Source of the DNA: Hygrophila difformis
Taxonomy: Eukaryota; Streptophyta; Magnoliopsida; Lamiales; Acanthaceae
Length of the DNA: 64,000 nucleotides
Direction of reading: 5' to 3'
Assembly: GCA_030278955.1 (NCBI GenBank)
Contig: JAOANR010000014.1
Location: 33,493,453-33,557,452 of the forward strand
Of the stretch, positions 23,801 to 33,940 are shown piece by piece. The position numbers and the translations under genes are program-made. The notes beneath the pieces were generated by a model. The model made no database searches, was not told where the DNA came from, and saw only the letters and a program-made list of their open reading frames with translations. How positions within the stretch are numbered: the first letter of the stretch is position 1; the number at the start of each line of letters is the position of its first letter.

Positions 23801-25962
23801 TAAGGCATGTTGTGCAGGTAATTATCAAGCTGAGGAAGGCCGAGCTTTATGCAAATTTCGAGAAGTGCACCTTCCACGTGCCTGAAGTCACATTCTTAGG
23901 CTTCATCGTTGGAGGAAATGGACTGAAGGTGGATGAGTCCAAGATCAAAGCAATTTCTGAATGGACATCACCTACCAACGTTAATGAAGTAAGAAGATTT
24001 TTGGGTATGTGCGGGTTTTTCAGAAGATTCGTGCCACAGTTCAGTGTGATTGCCGCACCGATGACCTCATTGCTGAAGAAGGGGCTCCAATTCAAATGGG
24101 GACTAAAGGAGCAAAAATCATTTGAAGAGTTAAAGGATAAGCTCACCCGTGCGCCGGTATTAGCACTTCCGAATTTTGACCTTCCATTTGAGATCGAATG
24201 CGACGCATCCGGAACCGGCATGGGCGCAGTATTGTTGCAAGATGGGAAGCCGATTGCCTACCACAGTGAGAAGTTTGGAGCAGCTCAACTGAACTACTCC
24301 ACGTATGACAAGGAATTGTATGCTGTGGTACAAGCATTGCGGACATGGCAACACTACTTGCGAGGGAGAGAGTTTATTATCCACACAGATCATGAGACAC
24401 TGAAGCATATCCGAGGACAGGGGCAACTGAAAAATGCAAGACATGCCCGATGGAGCTCATTCATTGAATCATTCCCGTATGTGATCTGTTACAAGAAGGG
24501 GAAAGATAACGTGGTTGCTGATGCCTTATCAAGAAGACTGAATCTTGCAGCTTTTGCAACTACGCATCTGATCGGATTCGAGCACATAAATGACTTATAT
24601 GCTCAAGATGCTGATTTTGGGGAGATCTACAAGAAAACCGACAAAATATCCTTTAAAGAATATTCTCAATTGAATGGTTTTCTTTATTTTGAAAATAAAT
24701 TATGTATACCAAAAGGATCCATCAGAGAACTTCTAATTACTGAAGCACATTCTGGTGACATGATGGGTCACTTTGGTAGAATTGCAACTATGAGTGTCCT
24801 AACTGAACGTTTTTATTGGCCAGGAATGGAGAAACAAGTCAGTGGCTTCATCAACAAGTGCATTACCTATTTGAGGGCCAAGTCAACCACCAAGCCACAT
24901 GGACTTTATCAAGCCTTACCTGCACCAGAGGGGCCATGGATTGATTTATCTATGGACTTTGTTTTGGGATTGCCTCGCACTGCTCGGGCTAAAGATTCTA
25001 TTTTTGTGGTTGTTGACAGGTTCTCGAAGATGGCGCATTTTATTCCCTGTGCCAAAACGAACGATGCACACCACGTGGCCATGATATTCTTCAAGGAAGT
25101 TGTGAGACTCCACGGTGTGCCACGGACAATTGTTTCCGACAGGGACGCAAAATTTGTAAGTTATTTTTGGAAATCCTTGTGGGCTGAGATTGGGACAAGA
25201 CTGTTATTTTCCACTGCATATCACCCCCAAACTGATGGGCAAACTGAAGCAGTAAATCGAATTTTAGGTAATTTACTTAGAATTATCACTGCTACTAACA
25301 GTAAAAGTTGGGATGAATGCTTACCTTACATTAAATTTGCATATAATAGACATGTACACAGCGCAACACATATGTCACCATTTGAGGTTGTGTACGGGTT
25401 TAACCCACTGACACCGCTTGATTTGTTGCCATTGCCTCGCAATGAGCATTTGAATATCAATGGCAGGGACAGGGGGCGAGCAATCAAAGAAATGCATGCT
25501 GATGTAAAGAACAGACTAGTCAAAGCTGCTGAAGGTTATGCCAAATATAACAACCGTGGTCGGAAGGAACTAAAGCTTGATCCCGGAGATTGGGTGTGGC
25601 TCAATTGGAAAAAGGAACGATTCCCAGCGAGCAGACGCAACAAATTATCTCCGCGAGGAGATGGACCATTTAAAGTTTTAGAAAGGATTAATAATAATGC
25701 GTACAAGTTGCAATTATCTGAAGAATATGGTCATATTAATCCTGTCTTTAATGTTGCAGATCTGTCACTGTTCGAGAGGGATGAGGAAAATGCTGACCGG
25801 TTGATGGATCAACCTTCCCAAGGGGGTGGGGATGGCATGGGAGCCAGAACTGTAGCACTTAGCATCCGGAAGGACCCTGCTCTAAGCAACGTGCCAAGAG
25901 GTTCCTCAACACCATCGCCAAAATACTATCCGATGAATCCGAGGTGTGGGAACAGAAATTGA
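20863..25962 (+). CDS. Ty3/gypsy Gag-Pol polyprotein, 1,699 residues
   Basis: One open frame. Gag domain at about residues 215-385 (FKGTNDPEEFIDW..YALTWW). CCHC zinc knuckle CFKCGQKGHYSRDC at about 458-471. Protease DNGS near 573. RT at about 800-980 with YFDDILIYS near 966. RNase H begins at ECDASGTGMG near 1112. Integrase zinc region at about 1294-1335; catalytic D (MDFVLG, about 1364), D (VSDRDAKF, about 1425) and E (DGQTEAVNR, about 1461). GPF module near 1600. Two oddities: the integrase CxxC reads CITY, losing the last zinc-binding Cys (TAT, plausibly from TGT), and the C-terminus enters the 3' LTR, where a one-base deletion changes the last 31 residues. The ATG follows the leader and precedes a coiled-coil-like gag N-terminus. 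Confidence 0.95.
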   Translation: MAGSTDQRFDQIMAAIQALSETTARRSDFDSMRRTVDETEARVTEITERIDILATEVARGNSLWGEALQTRVMQQVERRLEEAFCHTPSPPNVTPGSTSGVNRSDMEEADAAIEEREVQFGTYNRHQGPRGPRTAPPPPPRPRVPTNTQFQNPPPPPAPAAPAVAPRPPLHQPIRQRVNINPPPVDLPENDFEEEDIHRAPVEHNRLEADLRGIKFTIPAFKGTNDPEEFIDWRQSIELIYDCQQYNEFTKIQLAVCEFKDYALTWWQKIQHDGQRLGLPPISTWAELMHAMEMRFVPSSYFDDLYMKVNFCVQGNRTVDEYYKDLERLMMRAQINEDEPLLIARFKRGLKREVLAEIKLRTYTGLEHLVQLAIEIDRQLRDRPVKSTIISNTTKYWTTRSNEQPSKPHDRYGKPNTPKDDRPNRPKAFEMGKDFKDPYRYRKDERDKPKRDVKDVTCFKCGQKGHYSRDCLRRERRMVMIEPGTWKEIDSDEEREEAEHEEEDGGYEQYPDEGEMSRVVLEEDEEEYVTNFIAMRALTADKADESKSNAPEQRDNLFHYHCKLKGNVASLIVDNGSCVNAVSLYTVRRLGLPMQDHVKPYHLHWMNEHGTTKVAKQARVPITIGPYSEEILCDVVPMTACHVLLGRPWMYDKRVIYRGTENDLSFRNGQSRIMMKSLPPKTVKIDHRNLVENIRKEEEEFKRKQRGKGIIIDSDNSNPSPLPLTGHDRCLLFTKQELEAAIEDAPLPGHCFLAFVKPVEETSKNSHTTLNVPEIFRRMLQDNMDVFPEELPARLPHLRGVEHRIDFVPGASVPNRPAYRMNPEETKEVQKQVQELLDKGWVRESLSPCAVPVLLVPKKNGTWRMCVDCRAINAITIKYRHPIPRLDDMLDELGGASIFTKIDLKSGYHQIRMQPGDEWKIAFKTKFGLYEWLVMPFGLTNAPSTFMRLMNETLREFIGKFVVVYFDDILIYSHNESDHVRHVVQVIIKLRKAELYANFEKCTFHVPEVTFLGFIVGGNGLKVDESKIKAISEWTSPTNVNEVRRFLGMCGFFRRFVPQFSVIAAPMTSLLKKGLQFKWGLKEQKSFEELKDKLTRAPVLALPNFDLPFEIECDASGTGMGAVLLQDGKPIAYHSEKFGAAQLNYSTYDKELYAVVQALRTWQHYLRGREFIIHTDHETLKHIRGQGQLKNARHARWSSFIESFPYVICYKKGKDNVVADALSRRLNLAAFATTHLIGFEHINDLYAQDADFGEIYKKTDKISFKEYSQLNGFLYFENKLCIPKGSIRELLITEAHSGDMMGHFGRIATMSVLTERFYWPGMEKQVSGFINKCITYLRAKSTTKPHGLYQALPAPEGPWIDLSMDFVLGLPRTARAKDSIFVVVDRFSKMAHFIPCAKTNDAHHVAMIFFKEVVRLHGVPRTIVSDRDAKFVSYFWKSLWAEIGTRLLFSTAYHPQTDGQTEAVNRILGNLLRIITATNSKSWDECLPYIKFAYNRHVHSATHMSPFEVVYGFNPLTPLDLLPLPRNEHLNINGRDRGRAIKEMHADVKNRLVKAAEGYAKYNNRGRKELKLDPGDWVWLNWKKERFPASRRNKLSPRGDGPFKVLERINNNAYKLQLSEEYGHINPVFNVADLSLFERDEENADRLMDQPSQGGGDGMGARTVALSIRKDPALSNVPRGSSTPSPKYYPMNPRCGNRN

Positions 25963-26501
25963 GCTACCCGGATAAAAATGGGCCGAGATTGATAATCCAT
26001 TTAATTGAAGATGTTGGGCCAAGGAACTTAATGAAGAAGTAGAAGTGTCGAGACCCACATGAGCTCAAGGCCCACAAGCAAGACCACCAACACATTATGG
26101 ATGTACTTAGACTTTATTATTTCCGTAGCTTTGGTACTTGTTTAATTTACATAGCAAGTCGTTTAATTCAGTGTAATATGGTTTGCCTATATATAGGGCA
26201 TTACCAATACTTTGTAATGCACCTTTTGAAATGAATATACTTTGAATACACTTGGAGAGTGTGGTATGCTTTGTTTAAAAGGTCATATGAATTCTTCCAC
26301 CAAGGTTGAATTCCTTTTGAGCATTGAGGAGTGCTTGATCGTATCGCCACCTTGAGGTCATCGGTTGAGGGATTGATGAACACTATGTGTTAGTAAATCC
26401 AAGATTGAGTTTCCGACTTGGTATCCTCATCTATCCCTTTTATTTTCCATTGTTCATCTTCTTCTTGTTCCATAAATCGTATCCAATCCCGATCCATGGC
26501 A
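25833..26501 (+). repeat. Gypsy 3' LTR
   Basis: 669 bp, preceded by the purine-rich AAGGGGGTGGGGA (25820-25832), the likely second-strand primer. TATATATA at 26189-26196. It lacks one C relative to the 5' LTR near 25867, which shifts the polyprotein tail. Confidence 0.95.
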
Positions 26502-26826
26502 AATGTCCCAAAACTATTGAACACGTAGTGCAATGCATTTCTTTAACAGTTAATATCTTAAAATGTAGAAAAGTAAAAATTATAAATATATATATATATA
26601 TATTGAAACTACACGATTAGACGAATCCAACAAGACCAAACTTGACTATTTTTTTGTTTATAATTGTGATAATATTAGGTCAAAATTGATCAATGAACAG
26701 TGTCAAAAGTTAAAATGGGATAATAAAATGGGACGGAGGGAGTATTAGATTACGGACTAATTGATAAGATTCCCCCAAATCATCAATATTTATTAATTCT
26801 TTGTATAAGTATGATTTATAAATATT

Positions 26827-26992
26827 TTTTTTAGGAGCCATTGAAGGCCTCAGAAATGGGTGGTGGGAGCTCATGCCACACAATTACAAAAGGGAATAAA
26901 AAGGTGGGATATGGGGCCGGTGGAAAATCAAACCTCCAATCTTCCGTTGCAAGTCAATGGACTTAACCACTTGGGCTAAGTTCTCATCCCCA
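26827..26992 (-). mobile_element. SINE with perfect 12-bp TSD
   Basis: TTTATAAATATT flanks it at 26815-26826 and 26993-27004. On the minus strand it has a box A-like TAGCCCAAGTGGTTAAG, a box B-like GGTTTGATTTTCC, the shared GAGCTCCCACC block and a short A tail. Same family as 17991-18177. Confidence 0.82.
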
Positions 26993-27004
26993 TTTATAAA
27001 TATT

Positions 27005-27802
27005 AATTGTATATAAATCATACTTATTTATAATTTACATATATTATTAAATTTCTTATGAAAAAAATACTCCTATATTTTCACCCAAAATTAAGGCCAA
27101 CTCTGATGCCGTCGATTCAAGCCTTGGGCACACACTGTGGGCCCACCGCAAGCATTCCGCCGTCGACACTCGACACATTCCACCTCAATTGCCCAAGTTG
27201 TGAAAGATTTACCTTGTCAGGAAATTCTAGTAGAACCCCGAGTTGATAGGATGTTGAAGTAGGAATTTGAAACCTAGATTCTTTTTATCATTCATTCAAT
27301 AAAAAAACAAAAAATACAAACTATTGATTTCTTAAAAACAAAAGAAAAAAGAAAAAAAAAAAAGAAAAAACACACACCGCTCCATCCACATTAGGTTTAA
27401 CTTGCCTTCTTCTGTTAAATACTAAGGGCTATGACTATCTCTAACCCAAAACTCTATTTTACAGTTACATTACTCTATTTTGTAGTTAAATTTATAATTT
27501 TTCACTATCTCTTTCCAACCAAAAATTATAGACCCTATTGATTTCTTAAAAACCTAATGAGGTCATAAATAAGAAAAACCATTGAGTATTCATGAAAATT
27601 GTTTTCCCAAGTTAGGAGTTGTCATGCATATCTTTGCTAAGAACAATATCCGGATGAGTATAATTAAGGATGAAAATGAAAGAGCAAAATGAAGAACACA
27701 AAATAACAGGATAAGTAAGCTTATCAATGAATGTGACCCAAAATTGCTAAAGTGCATCATTGATTGAGTCCATTGAAGTAAGTTCCTTAATGGTGTGAAT
27801 AG
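27005..27802. other. Non-coding AT-rich spacer
   Basis: No gene seen. An A-rich stretch lies near 27300-27370. The region 27425-27590 has MITE-like phrasing (GGGCTATGACTATCTCTAACCC), but I could not find a partner end. Confidence 0.5.
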
Positions 27803-29396
27803 CAGGATGAAAGCATACGGTAAATATTCGACCGATCCGATGCCGTATTCGAATCCGAATACGAAGTTTACTAAGTATCCGGTTGAATATTGCAATATAT
27901 GTATCTTTATTTGTATCCGAATTTTAATATTCATATCGCAATCCAAGACACATTTTCAGTGATTAATAACTCAAATTGTATCAAATAAAATTATAAAAGC
28001 TTGATATTCTAAAACTACGTAATTAGACGAATTCAACAAGATCTTACTTAACTATTTTCTTATTTAATTATTCTAAAAAACTTGATCAAAGTTACAATGA
28101 ACACGTTCGCTAGTGCCTCTAGTGGAGGTCTAAGAGAAATCCTCATCCATGACATGTTTTAAAGAACAGATGAAATTTTAACAGGCCCAACCAAATATAC
28201 AAACCCCAATATGTGTTGTTTACATGTTGGTTCAAAAACCTGCAATCTACAACTAGAACACATACACATAACAGTGTGCAGAAGTCAAAAATAAACATAA
28301 GAGATTTGTTTACCCCGTTCGATCAATCTCATCTACATCTGGGGGCATACCTAGCCAGGCATCTTTCACTAGTATTCTCAAACATGTTGAATTTCATCAA
28401 CACATTTCCTATGTCTTATTCACTAATGAACTTATCTATCACTCCCTCTGACTAGATGAATAGATGAACAGCTGCAGGACAACCTCCAATTCACCTGAAG
28501 ATATAGAAATGATGTTTAGATTACCTAGATGGTCCATCTCTCTTCTTCGAGCTCAAAAGAAAAAATGAAGACTTTTTAAGTTCTCTTTGTGTTTGTAAAA
28601 TATGAACTCTCATAAAAACGAAAAACACAAAGTATGGATTCCCTAAAACAAATAGAAGAATCAAACAACCAAAAGTATATCCATATCGACTCAGTTGTTT
28701 GAAGCTTCTTCAGACATCAGCAATGGAATTCATGATGTCCTTCTTCTTCCCTCAAAATCTCTGAATTCTCTTTGTTTTCTCTTAAAGATTTCTGTCGCAA
28801 TGTACACAATGGAATGAGAAGGGATTCATATATTTAACCCGTTCTGGAGGGTTCTAAACCCTGCAAAGCTGGTTAGAAGTAGTGGACACGTCATTTGTCC
28901 TTTTGTCATTTCCAGTTGCACAACGCTCGTTGTTAATAAGTTATTTCAGCATAAGAGGGACAACGAACATCTGCATAACTCTCGTAAGATAATATCCCAA
29001 TAATGTTATTGTTTATTAATTGGGAATTATCAATAACTAAAAAAAATTCAGTCCTATTAAGTCAACACTTCAGACTCTATTTCAATTTTTATGTGTTTCA
29101 GTTACAAAATATAATTTAGCAAGAAAGGCCTTGAACTTTCTGCGAGAATGAAATCGTTAAATGGTATAAGATACAATAAATTGACATAAAAAGAACAAAA
29201 AGTAAATCCCTTCTTTATTGCATTAAAAAAATCATTCAAAATCTTTTTATAAAATTCGTCATGTATTCGTATCTTGAAATATTCAAATTTGCATTTGTAT
29301 CCGAAATATCTGTATTCAATCTAAATTATTGGAAAAATATAAGATAATATCCGTATTCGATAATATTTGCCCGTATCCATACTGTTTTCATCCCTA
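27803..29396. mobile_element. hAT-like non-autonomous element
   Basis: The left end CAGGATGAAAGCATACGG and the complement of the right end, TAGGGATGAAAACAGTATGG, are inverted ends of the CAGGGATGAAAAC type common in plant hAT elements. The flanking 8-mers are GTGAATAG (27795-27802) and GTGAAAAG (29397-29404), agreeing at seven of eight bases. Repeated CCGAATACG phrases lie inside both ends. No transposase is visible. The middle (about 27960-29100) looks foreign: a piece like the Stowaway-type MITE, and a stretch with the copia-LTR-like phrase AGAGATTTGTTTACCCCGTT near 28300. Confidence 0.65.
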
Positions 29397-29404
29397 GTGA
29401 AAAG

Positions 29405-29985
29405 CAAAAAGGTTGAGAGCATAAAATGCTGTCTGCAATGACTTTGAAAATGAAAGATATTTTTTTTTTTTGATTCAAATACAAAGTGAGTAGAATGATC
29501 ATCAAAACCGAGGCCGATATATAGGGCAACAACTATTTAATGTAATTAATGAATGTATCTAGAAATTAAACAACCCTACCAAGCGGTTAAACAAGCAAAC
29601 AAAGAATAAATAAGATAATAAGTTCTGGCGGAGCGAGTCTTAGAGTGGCATGTTGGAGGTTGGCATAGGATGATGGTGTGCTTGGACTTGGTCTTGGCGT
29701 GACATGTTGATGTGTCTGAACGTATCTCACGTGGGAGGTATGTTGTGCACTGTCCTTTTACTTTGATGTGGCGCAACAATTAAGTATGGCGGCGCATGTA
29801 GCATAGCATATATCGCACCATTTGATTATGTTGCACCTCCTCTTCAGAATTTGTCTAAGGCATGGGATTCCCCTCATCTTGTGGCGCGACATGTGGGATG
29901 TGGTGCGCTATGTTGTAGTATAGCATATCTCGCGGCAGGAGGTTTTGTTGTGCCACCTCATTTTAGACTTAGATTATTGGCCATT
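29405..29985. other. Spacer without recognised features
   Basis: I see no ORF of interest, no splice-consistent gene and no clear repeat here. Confidence 0.5.
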
Positions 29986-30598
29986 GTTAGGGTGCCACTA
30001 AGAGAAATGACACGATGTACTGCGGAAACTCCCCACCATTGATTAAGTTTTAAAATCAACGGTTGAGATGAACTAGAAGGTAAAAAGGTAAATTTGCTAT
30101 ATTACTCCAAAATATATTTTAGTACATTCAGCAACAACATATGTACTTTTCAGCAATTTGTTGATTAATATATTGTTTTCAGCGACATGCATATTGTTTT
30201 CAGCGCACCTTCTGTATATTTTCAGTGAAGTAGTATAGTAGTATATTTTATTTCAGCGACGCTTTATAGTATATTTCAGCGACAAGTTATAGTATTTTTC
30301 AGCGACTTGATATTGTGCATTTCAGCGATTTCATAAAAGCTGGAACCCCAATTCTTTGGATTAATATATTTTCATCGACGAGCTAAGTGTATTTCAGCGA
30401 CGAGCTATGTGTATTTCTGCGACAAGCTGCATGTATTTCAGCGACATCTATAGTATTTTTCAACGACTTGACATTTTAAATTTTTTGGACAACTTTACCC
30501 TTTTACATTTTGAACCGTTGGATTTTAAATGAACGGTTGAGATTGGTGCCTTGATGTGCTGCGGATTTTGGTGATTGCACCGTTAACCGTACCCTAGA
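29986..30598. mobile_element. Second TTTCAGCGAC-rich non-autonomous element
   Basis: The left part (TTAGGGTGCCACTAAG, GATGTACTGCGG, ATCAACGGTTGAGAT, AGGTAAAAAGGTAAA) is mirrored inverted on the right (TTTACCCTTTTAC, GAACGGTTGAGAT, GATGTGCTGCGGA, GTACCCTA), giving long imperfect inverted ends. The core (30120-30475) holds about ten copies of TTTCAGCGAC. There is no coding capacity. It shares its core repeat, but not its ends, with the element at 11025-12668. Confidence 0.6.
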
Positions 30599-31567
30599 TT
30601 ATTTGAGCATCGCCTTCCAATTGTTGAATTTAGACTTGTTTTGAATTGCCATCTCTTGATTCTTCCATTAAAATTTACTATATGACTATTGGTTCAGGAA
30701 TCTGAAGATACAATCTATGAATTTCTTCGTTTGCTGCGTTGAGATTTGTCTTTCAGGATTTAGGGAATATTGGGATTATGACTACTGTTGCTCGGGCGAC
30801 CAAGCCACAAGTTTGGTCAATGTTCAACTAATCATATTACAATATGCGAATTAAACCCTCTCTTGTTCACTTCCAATGGATAAGATTGTAATCGAGATTG
30901 TGTCATGCTATATTTGAAAAGAACTATTGCACATCATCACATGACTCACAAGTTAATTTTCAATTTACTAATGAATGTAATGATTTAAAAAGAGTAAATT
31001 ATTTTTTTTAAAAAAAAAATCCATTTTCTTTTTGAAGACAAATACTAAATTTTAATCGAAATTAGGTTATATTGATTCAAGCCTCGGTAATTTATTTGAA
31101 GCCATGCCACGTACAAAGTAAAATTGCATGAACAAAAGTTTGATACTTTGATTTCATCAAACATGTAGACTGACTTGTAGTGGAGCATTTAAAAAGGTTG
31201 TGGGGACTCGCCAATTTATGAACATTTGACCTTTTCCAATTAAAACTTAAAAAACTCAAAATCGGACTTTCTGCTTCCCACGAATTCCAACCCCTTTATC
31301 TGTTTTTTCTTGGAGTAGTATTTGCAAATTCCAATAGCAATTGCACTCATGTATTTTTATTTTATTAATCTTAATTGAACTGGTCCTTCACCTTTACAAG
31401 ATAAACCCAAGTGGACAGATGACCTATAAATACCTTTTTCTATGTTTGCAACATTGTATTTTATTATTATGATGTATTGTATTATTTAATAATATTGTAC
31501 TGTATTATTTTATATTATTAATATTGTATTAAATTAATATTATACAATATTTGGTGTTTTTTTTTAT
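30599..31567. other. AT-rich spacer
   Basis: No gene or clear element. Near 31450-31555 there is a locally repetitive ATATTGTATT/TATTATT stretch. Confidence 0.5.
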
Positions 31568-31712
31568 ATATGTTGGCAAAGGTGTATGGGAGCCCAAGTC
31601 ACATAAATTATAAATGGAATAAAGGGGAATGATAGGGGATTGGGTGAAAATCTAACCTCAACTATAATGTTGGAAGTCAAGGACGACCACTAGGCCAAAT
31701 ACCCATTCACAG
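31568..31712 (-). mobile_element. SINE, third clear copy
   Basis: On the minus strand it has a box A-like GGCCTAGTGGTCGTCC, a box B-like GTTGAGGTTAGATTTTC and the shared GGGCTCCCATACACCTTTG block. An A-rich tail lies at 31558-31567. I could not find a convincing target-site duplication. Confidence 0.65.
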
Positions 31713-31796
31713 TGACTATTTGCAATGTTGATGGGTCATGGTTTAGTGGATCCACGGTTTATGTGAAAAAAAATTATATATATTGTGGATGTTTGG

Positions 31797-31862
31797 GAGT
31801 TAGCAGAGCCGCTAGCGGATAGCGGATTCGGAGTCCACTATCTGCCACCGGCTCCGCTAACT
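31797..31862. repeat. Imperfect palindrome
   Basis: GTTAGCAGAGCCG and CGGCTCCGCTAAC are inverted copies with one mismatch, about 40 bp apart. A GCTAGCGGATAGCGG repeat lies between them. It could be a small foldback element or simply secondary structure. Confidence 0.5.
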
Positions 31863-33179
31863 CTCATGCTCATTCATGATCTCAAGTAGAAATTTCATCA
31901 TCGTGCTACACTTATTGCCAATATTGTTCATATGCTTGCAAATTCTAAAATCTCTCTCCACCACATACTTAGGGAAGGTAATTGGATTCTGGTTCCTTGC
32001 AAAATGAGGGTGCAAAGAGGCCTTTGGTCGTCGTTACACAATGGGACTTGCTGTCGAATTTCATTGTTCACTTACTTGCTTCGGATGCAAGAGGCTTCAC
32101 TATCCTCGTTTTTTATGTAGTCTAGTGTCTCTTCTTTTTCAATTATTTCCTAATCAATTAGTGTTAATAATTGGGACATAAAGGTGAATAATTATATTGG
32201 ATTTGATATGTGGAAATTGGAATGATATGAATGGTATGCGTTATTTGCGGCGGATTTGGTGGAGACGACAGGGAGGGAAGTGAGTGGGGACCCCACTACC
32301 CTACTACTCCACAGAGTTCAAAGCCAAAGCTAAAGCCAGGAGTTGCATGTATTTTTTACCCCGGTAGTTAATTTTTTTTATAACTAAAATAAGGGAGTAG
32401 TTTAAGTACAGTCTCGTGGACGTGATGGCAGTGATGACTGGGTATCCAAAAAGTGATACTTATGTGTACGAAGTAATGGGTGAGTATAAAAAAAAAAATG
32501 GATAGAGATTCTGAACTAAAAATTAATAAAAAATCTATCGTCTACACATCATTTTATAAGGTTTACACATCACTTTACGAGGCCTACACATCACTTCATC
32601 ACCTATTGGAAAATATGTTGAATGTACCGTAACTTATTGGTATAATATACCGTTCAGTTTATTTATCTGTTAAATATGCATAAACACAACGATATGTTCA
32701 TATTTTTCCAATTTAAATTGGATATCGCTACAAGACCCAAATCATAATCCCAAACTTTTAATTTTATGCCAATACAAATACCATTTATTAAAATAGGCCA
32801 TTGAAAGGTCATTTGGTCATTTGGTCTTTTAATAAAAAAAATATAATATAACATTTATCAACTAAATTTTGCTATAATAATTAGAAATTTAATGAAAGAA
32901 TAGGTGAAATTGTTAGGAATCAAAAACACGCCCGTATACATTTATTTATAAACACACTTGTTATTACCGTTACGGCATAACGCTTAATTATCTAAACAGT
33001 GCTTTCATGATCGGAAGAGGTGGGTGATGACATATCTCAAAGCGTGCTACGAACTAGAGCACTGTAATATAAATGAAAGTAAATACGGAAAGCATAAAAA
33101 CAAAGCAATAAAAGGAAAAAGAAAAACTTTATTTAAAATAGACACTATATAAAAATATAAAGACTTGGAGTGGTGTTGG
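31863..33179. other. Non-coding spacer
   Basis: No supported gene. Short repeats ACACATCAYTT occur at 32544-32600. The short ORFs here have no recognisable content. Confidence 0.5.
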
Positions 33180-33191
33180 AACCATTCTGTC

Positions 33192-33512
33192 ATGGATGCC
33201 CCGACGGTCAACGCGACAGTCAACATTACAATACCCTATTTCGGTGAAGGACCTAAGTCTAGAGCTCGAATCAACAAGTTCATCTATGCCTTGGAGAACT
33301 ATATGAAGCAAGCAAGTCTAATTGAGGAAGAACAAGAGGAAGCACACGTGGCAGCCGGCTGTTTGGCCTCGTCGTCATATTTCAACATTCCCGAAAATGC
33401 TATTTCGAGACATGGTTGGAAAGGCGATGTTCTAAGGAACGCGTGGCTTTTGAATCACCTCAGTCGGAGTCCTAGAATGCTGGAAATTGAATCCTTAACC
33501 TTTGCTAAATAA
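33192..33512 (+). CDS. Unrecognised ORF, possibly a retroelement gag-like fragment
   Basis: Starting at the ATG at 33192 it encodes about 106 residues, with a charged central segment (KFIYALENYM..EEEQEEAHVAAGCL) that loosely resembles the first helices of retrotransposon gag proteins. It sits about 430 bp before a gypsy 5' LTR on the same strand. I do not recognise it, and it may be spurious. Confidence 0.3.
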   Translation: MDAPTVNATVNITIPYFGEGPKSRARINKFIYALENYMKQASLIEEEQEEAHVAAGCLASSSYFNIPENAISRHGWKGDVLRNAWLLNHLSRSPRMLEIESLTFAK

Positions 33513-33940
33513 AGGGGTCATGAAGGGGAGACAAGAAACTATGATTTCCATTACATCAACCTTAAACAAACCTAGTCAAGTTGAAACAACCTTAAACTAG
33601 TTTTGGATGATGTCTTACACTTTGATATTTCGATTATGGAATTGATGGGTGTGGCTTGTGTGCTGTCAACAGACATACTGGCAAAAATGGAATGATGGAT
33701 ACGCATAGAAAAATGATGTCAGAGCAATGAAAAATGATGACTGTATGAAATGATGTGTGCGCATGAAAAATTATGAATATTATAAAATAAGCAACATCAT
33801 TTTTCATGGAGCTAACATCATTTTTCATAGCGTGGATATCATTAGCATGTACAGGCAAATTAATTGCCAGTACAGGAACCAGACTGGGAATTAATTAAGC
33901 ACTAAACATCTCCTAATGACTTCTAATCTTATTTTGAAGG
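33513..33940. other. Spacer with ATGAAAAATGATG repeats
   Basis: ATGAAAAATGATG near 33728 is matched by two inverted copies (CATCATTTTTCAT) near 33796 and 33817. No gene seen. Confidence 0.5.

Larger units (their letters stand above)
18281..26501 (+). mobile_element. Young Ty3/gypsy retrotransposon
   Basis: LTRs of 670 and 669 bp (TGGCAT..ATGGCA) flank a PBS, a 1.9-kb leader and one uninterrupted gag-pol ORF. The 5-bp duplication AATGT is at 18276-18280 and 26502-26506. By eye the LTRs differ at only two places: one missing C (the left LTR reads CATCCCGG, the right reads CATCCGG) and one G/A change (TTTGAAAG against TTTAAAAG). It is therefore the most recent insertion I can date in the window. 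The GPF module and the polyprotein running into the 3' LTR suggest a chromovirus, possibly near CRM; the clade is not firmly assigned. Confidence 0.95.
18257..26742. mobile_element. Stowaway-like MITE split by the gypsy insertion
   Basis: The left end, CTTCCTCTGTCCCATTTG at 18257, is preceded by TA. The right end, GGGACGGAGGGAG ending at 26742, is followed by TA. Once the gypsy element (18281-26501) and one AATGT copy are set aside, the two halves form a MITE of about 260 bp with inverted ends and TA target sites, typical of Stowaway (Tc1/Mariner-type) elements. Confidence 0.8.

Noticed and set aside
33192..33512. ORF as a host gene
   Set aside because: No recognisable domain, no splice-supported extension, and retroelement surroundings. 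Kept only as a low-confidence entry.
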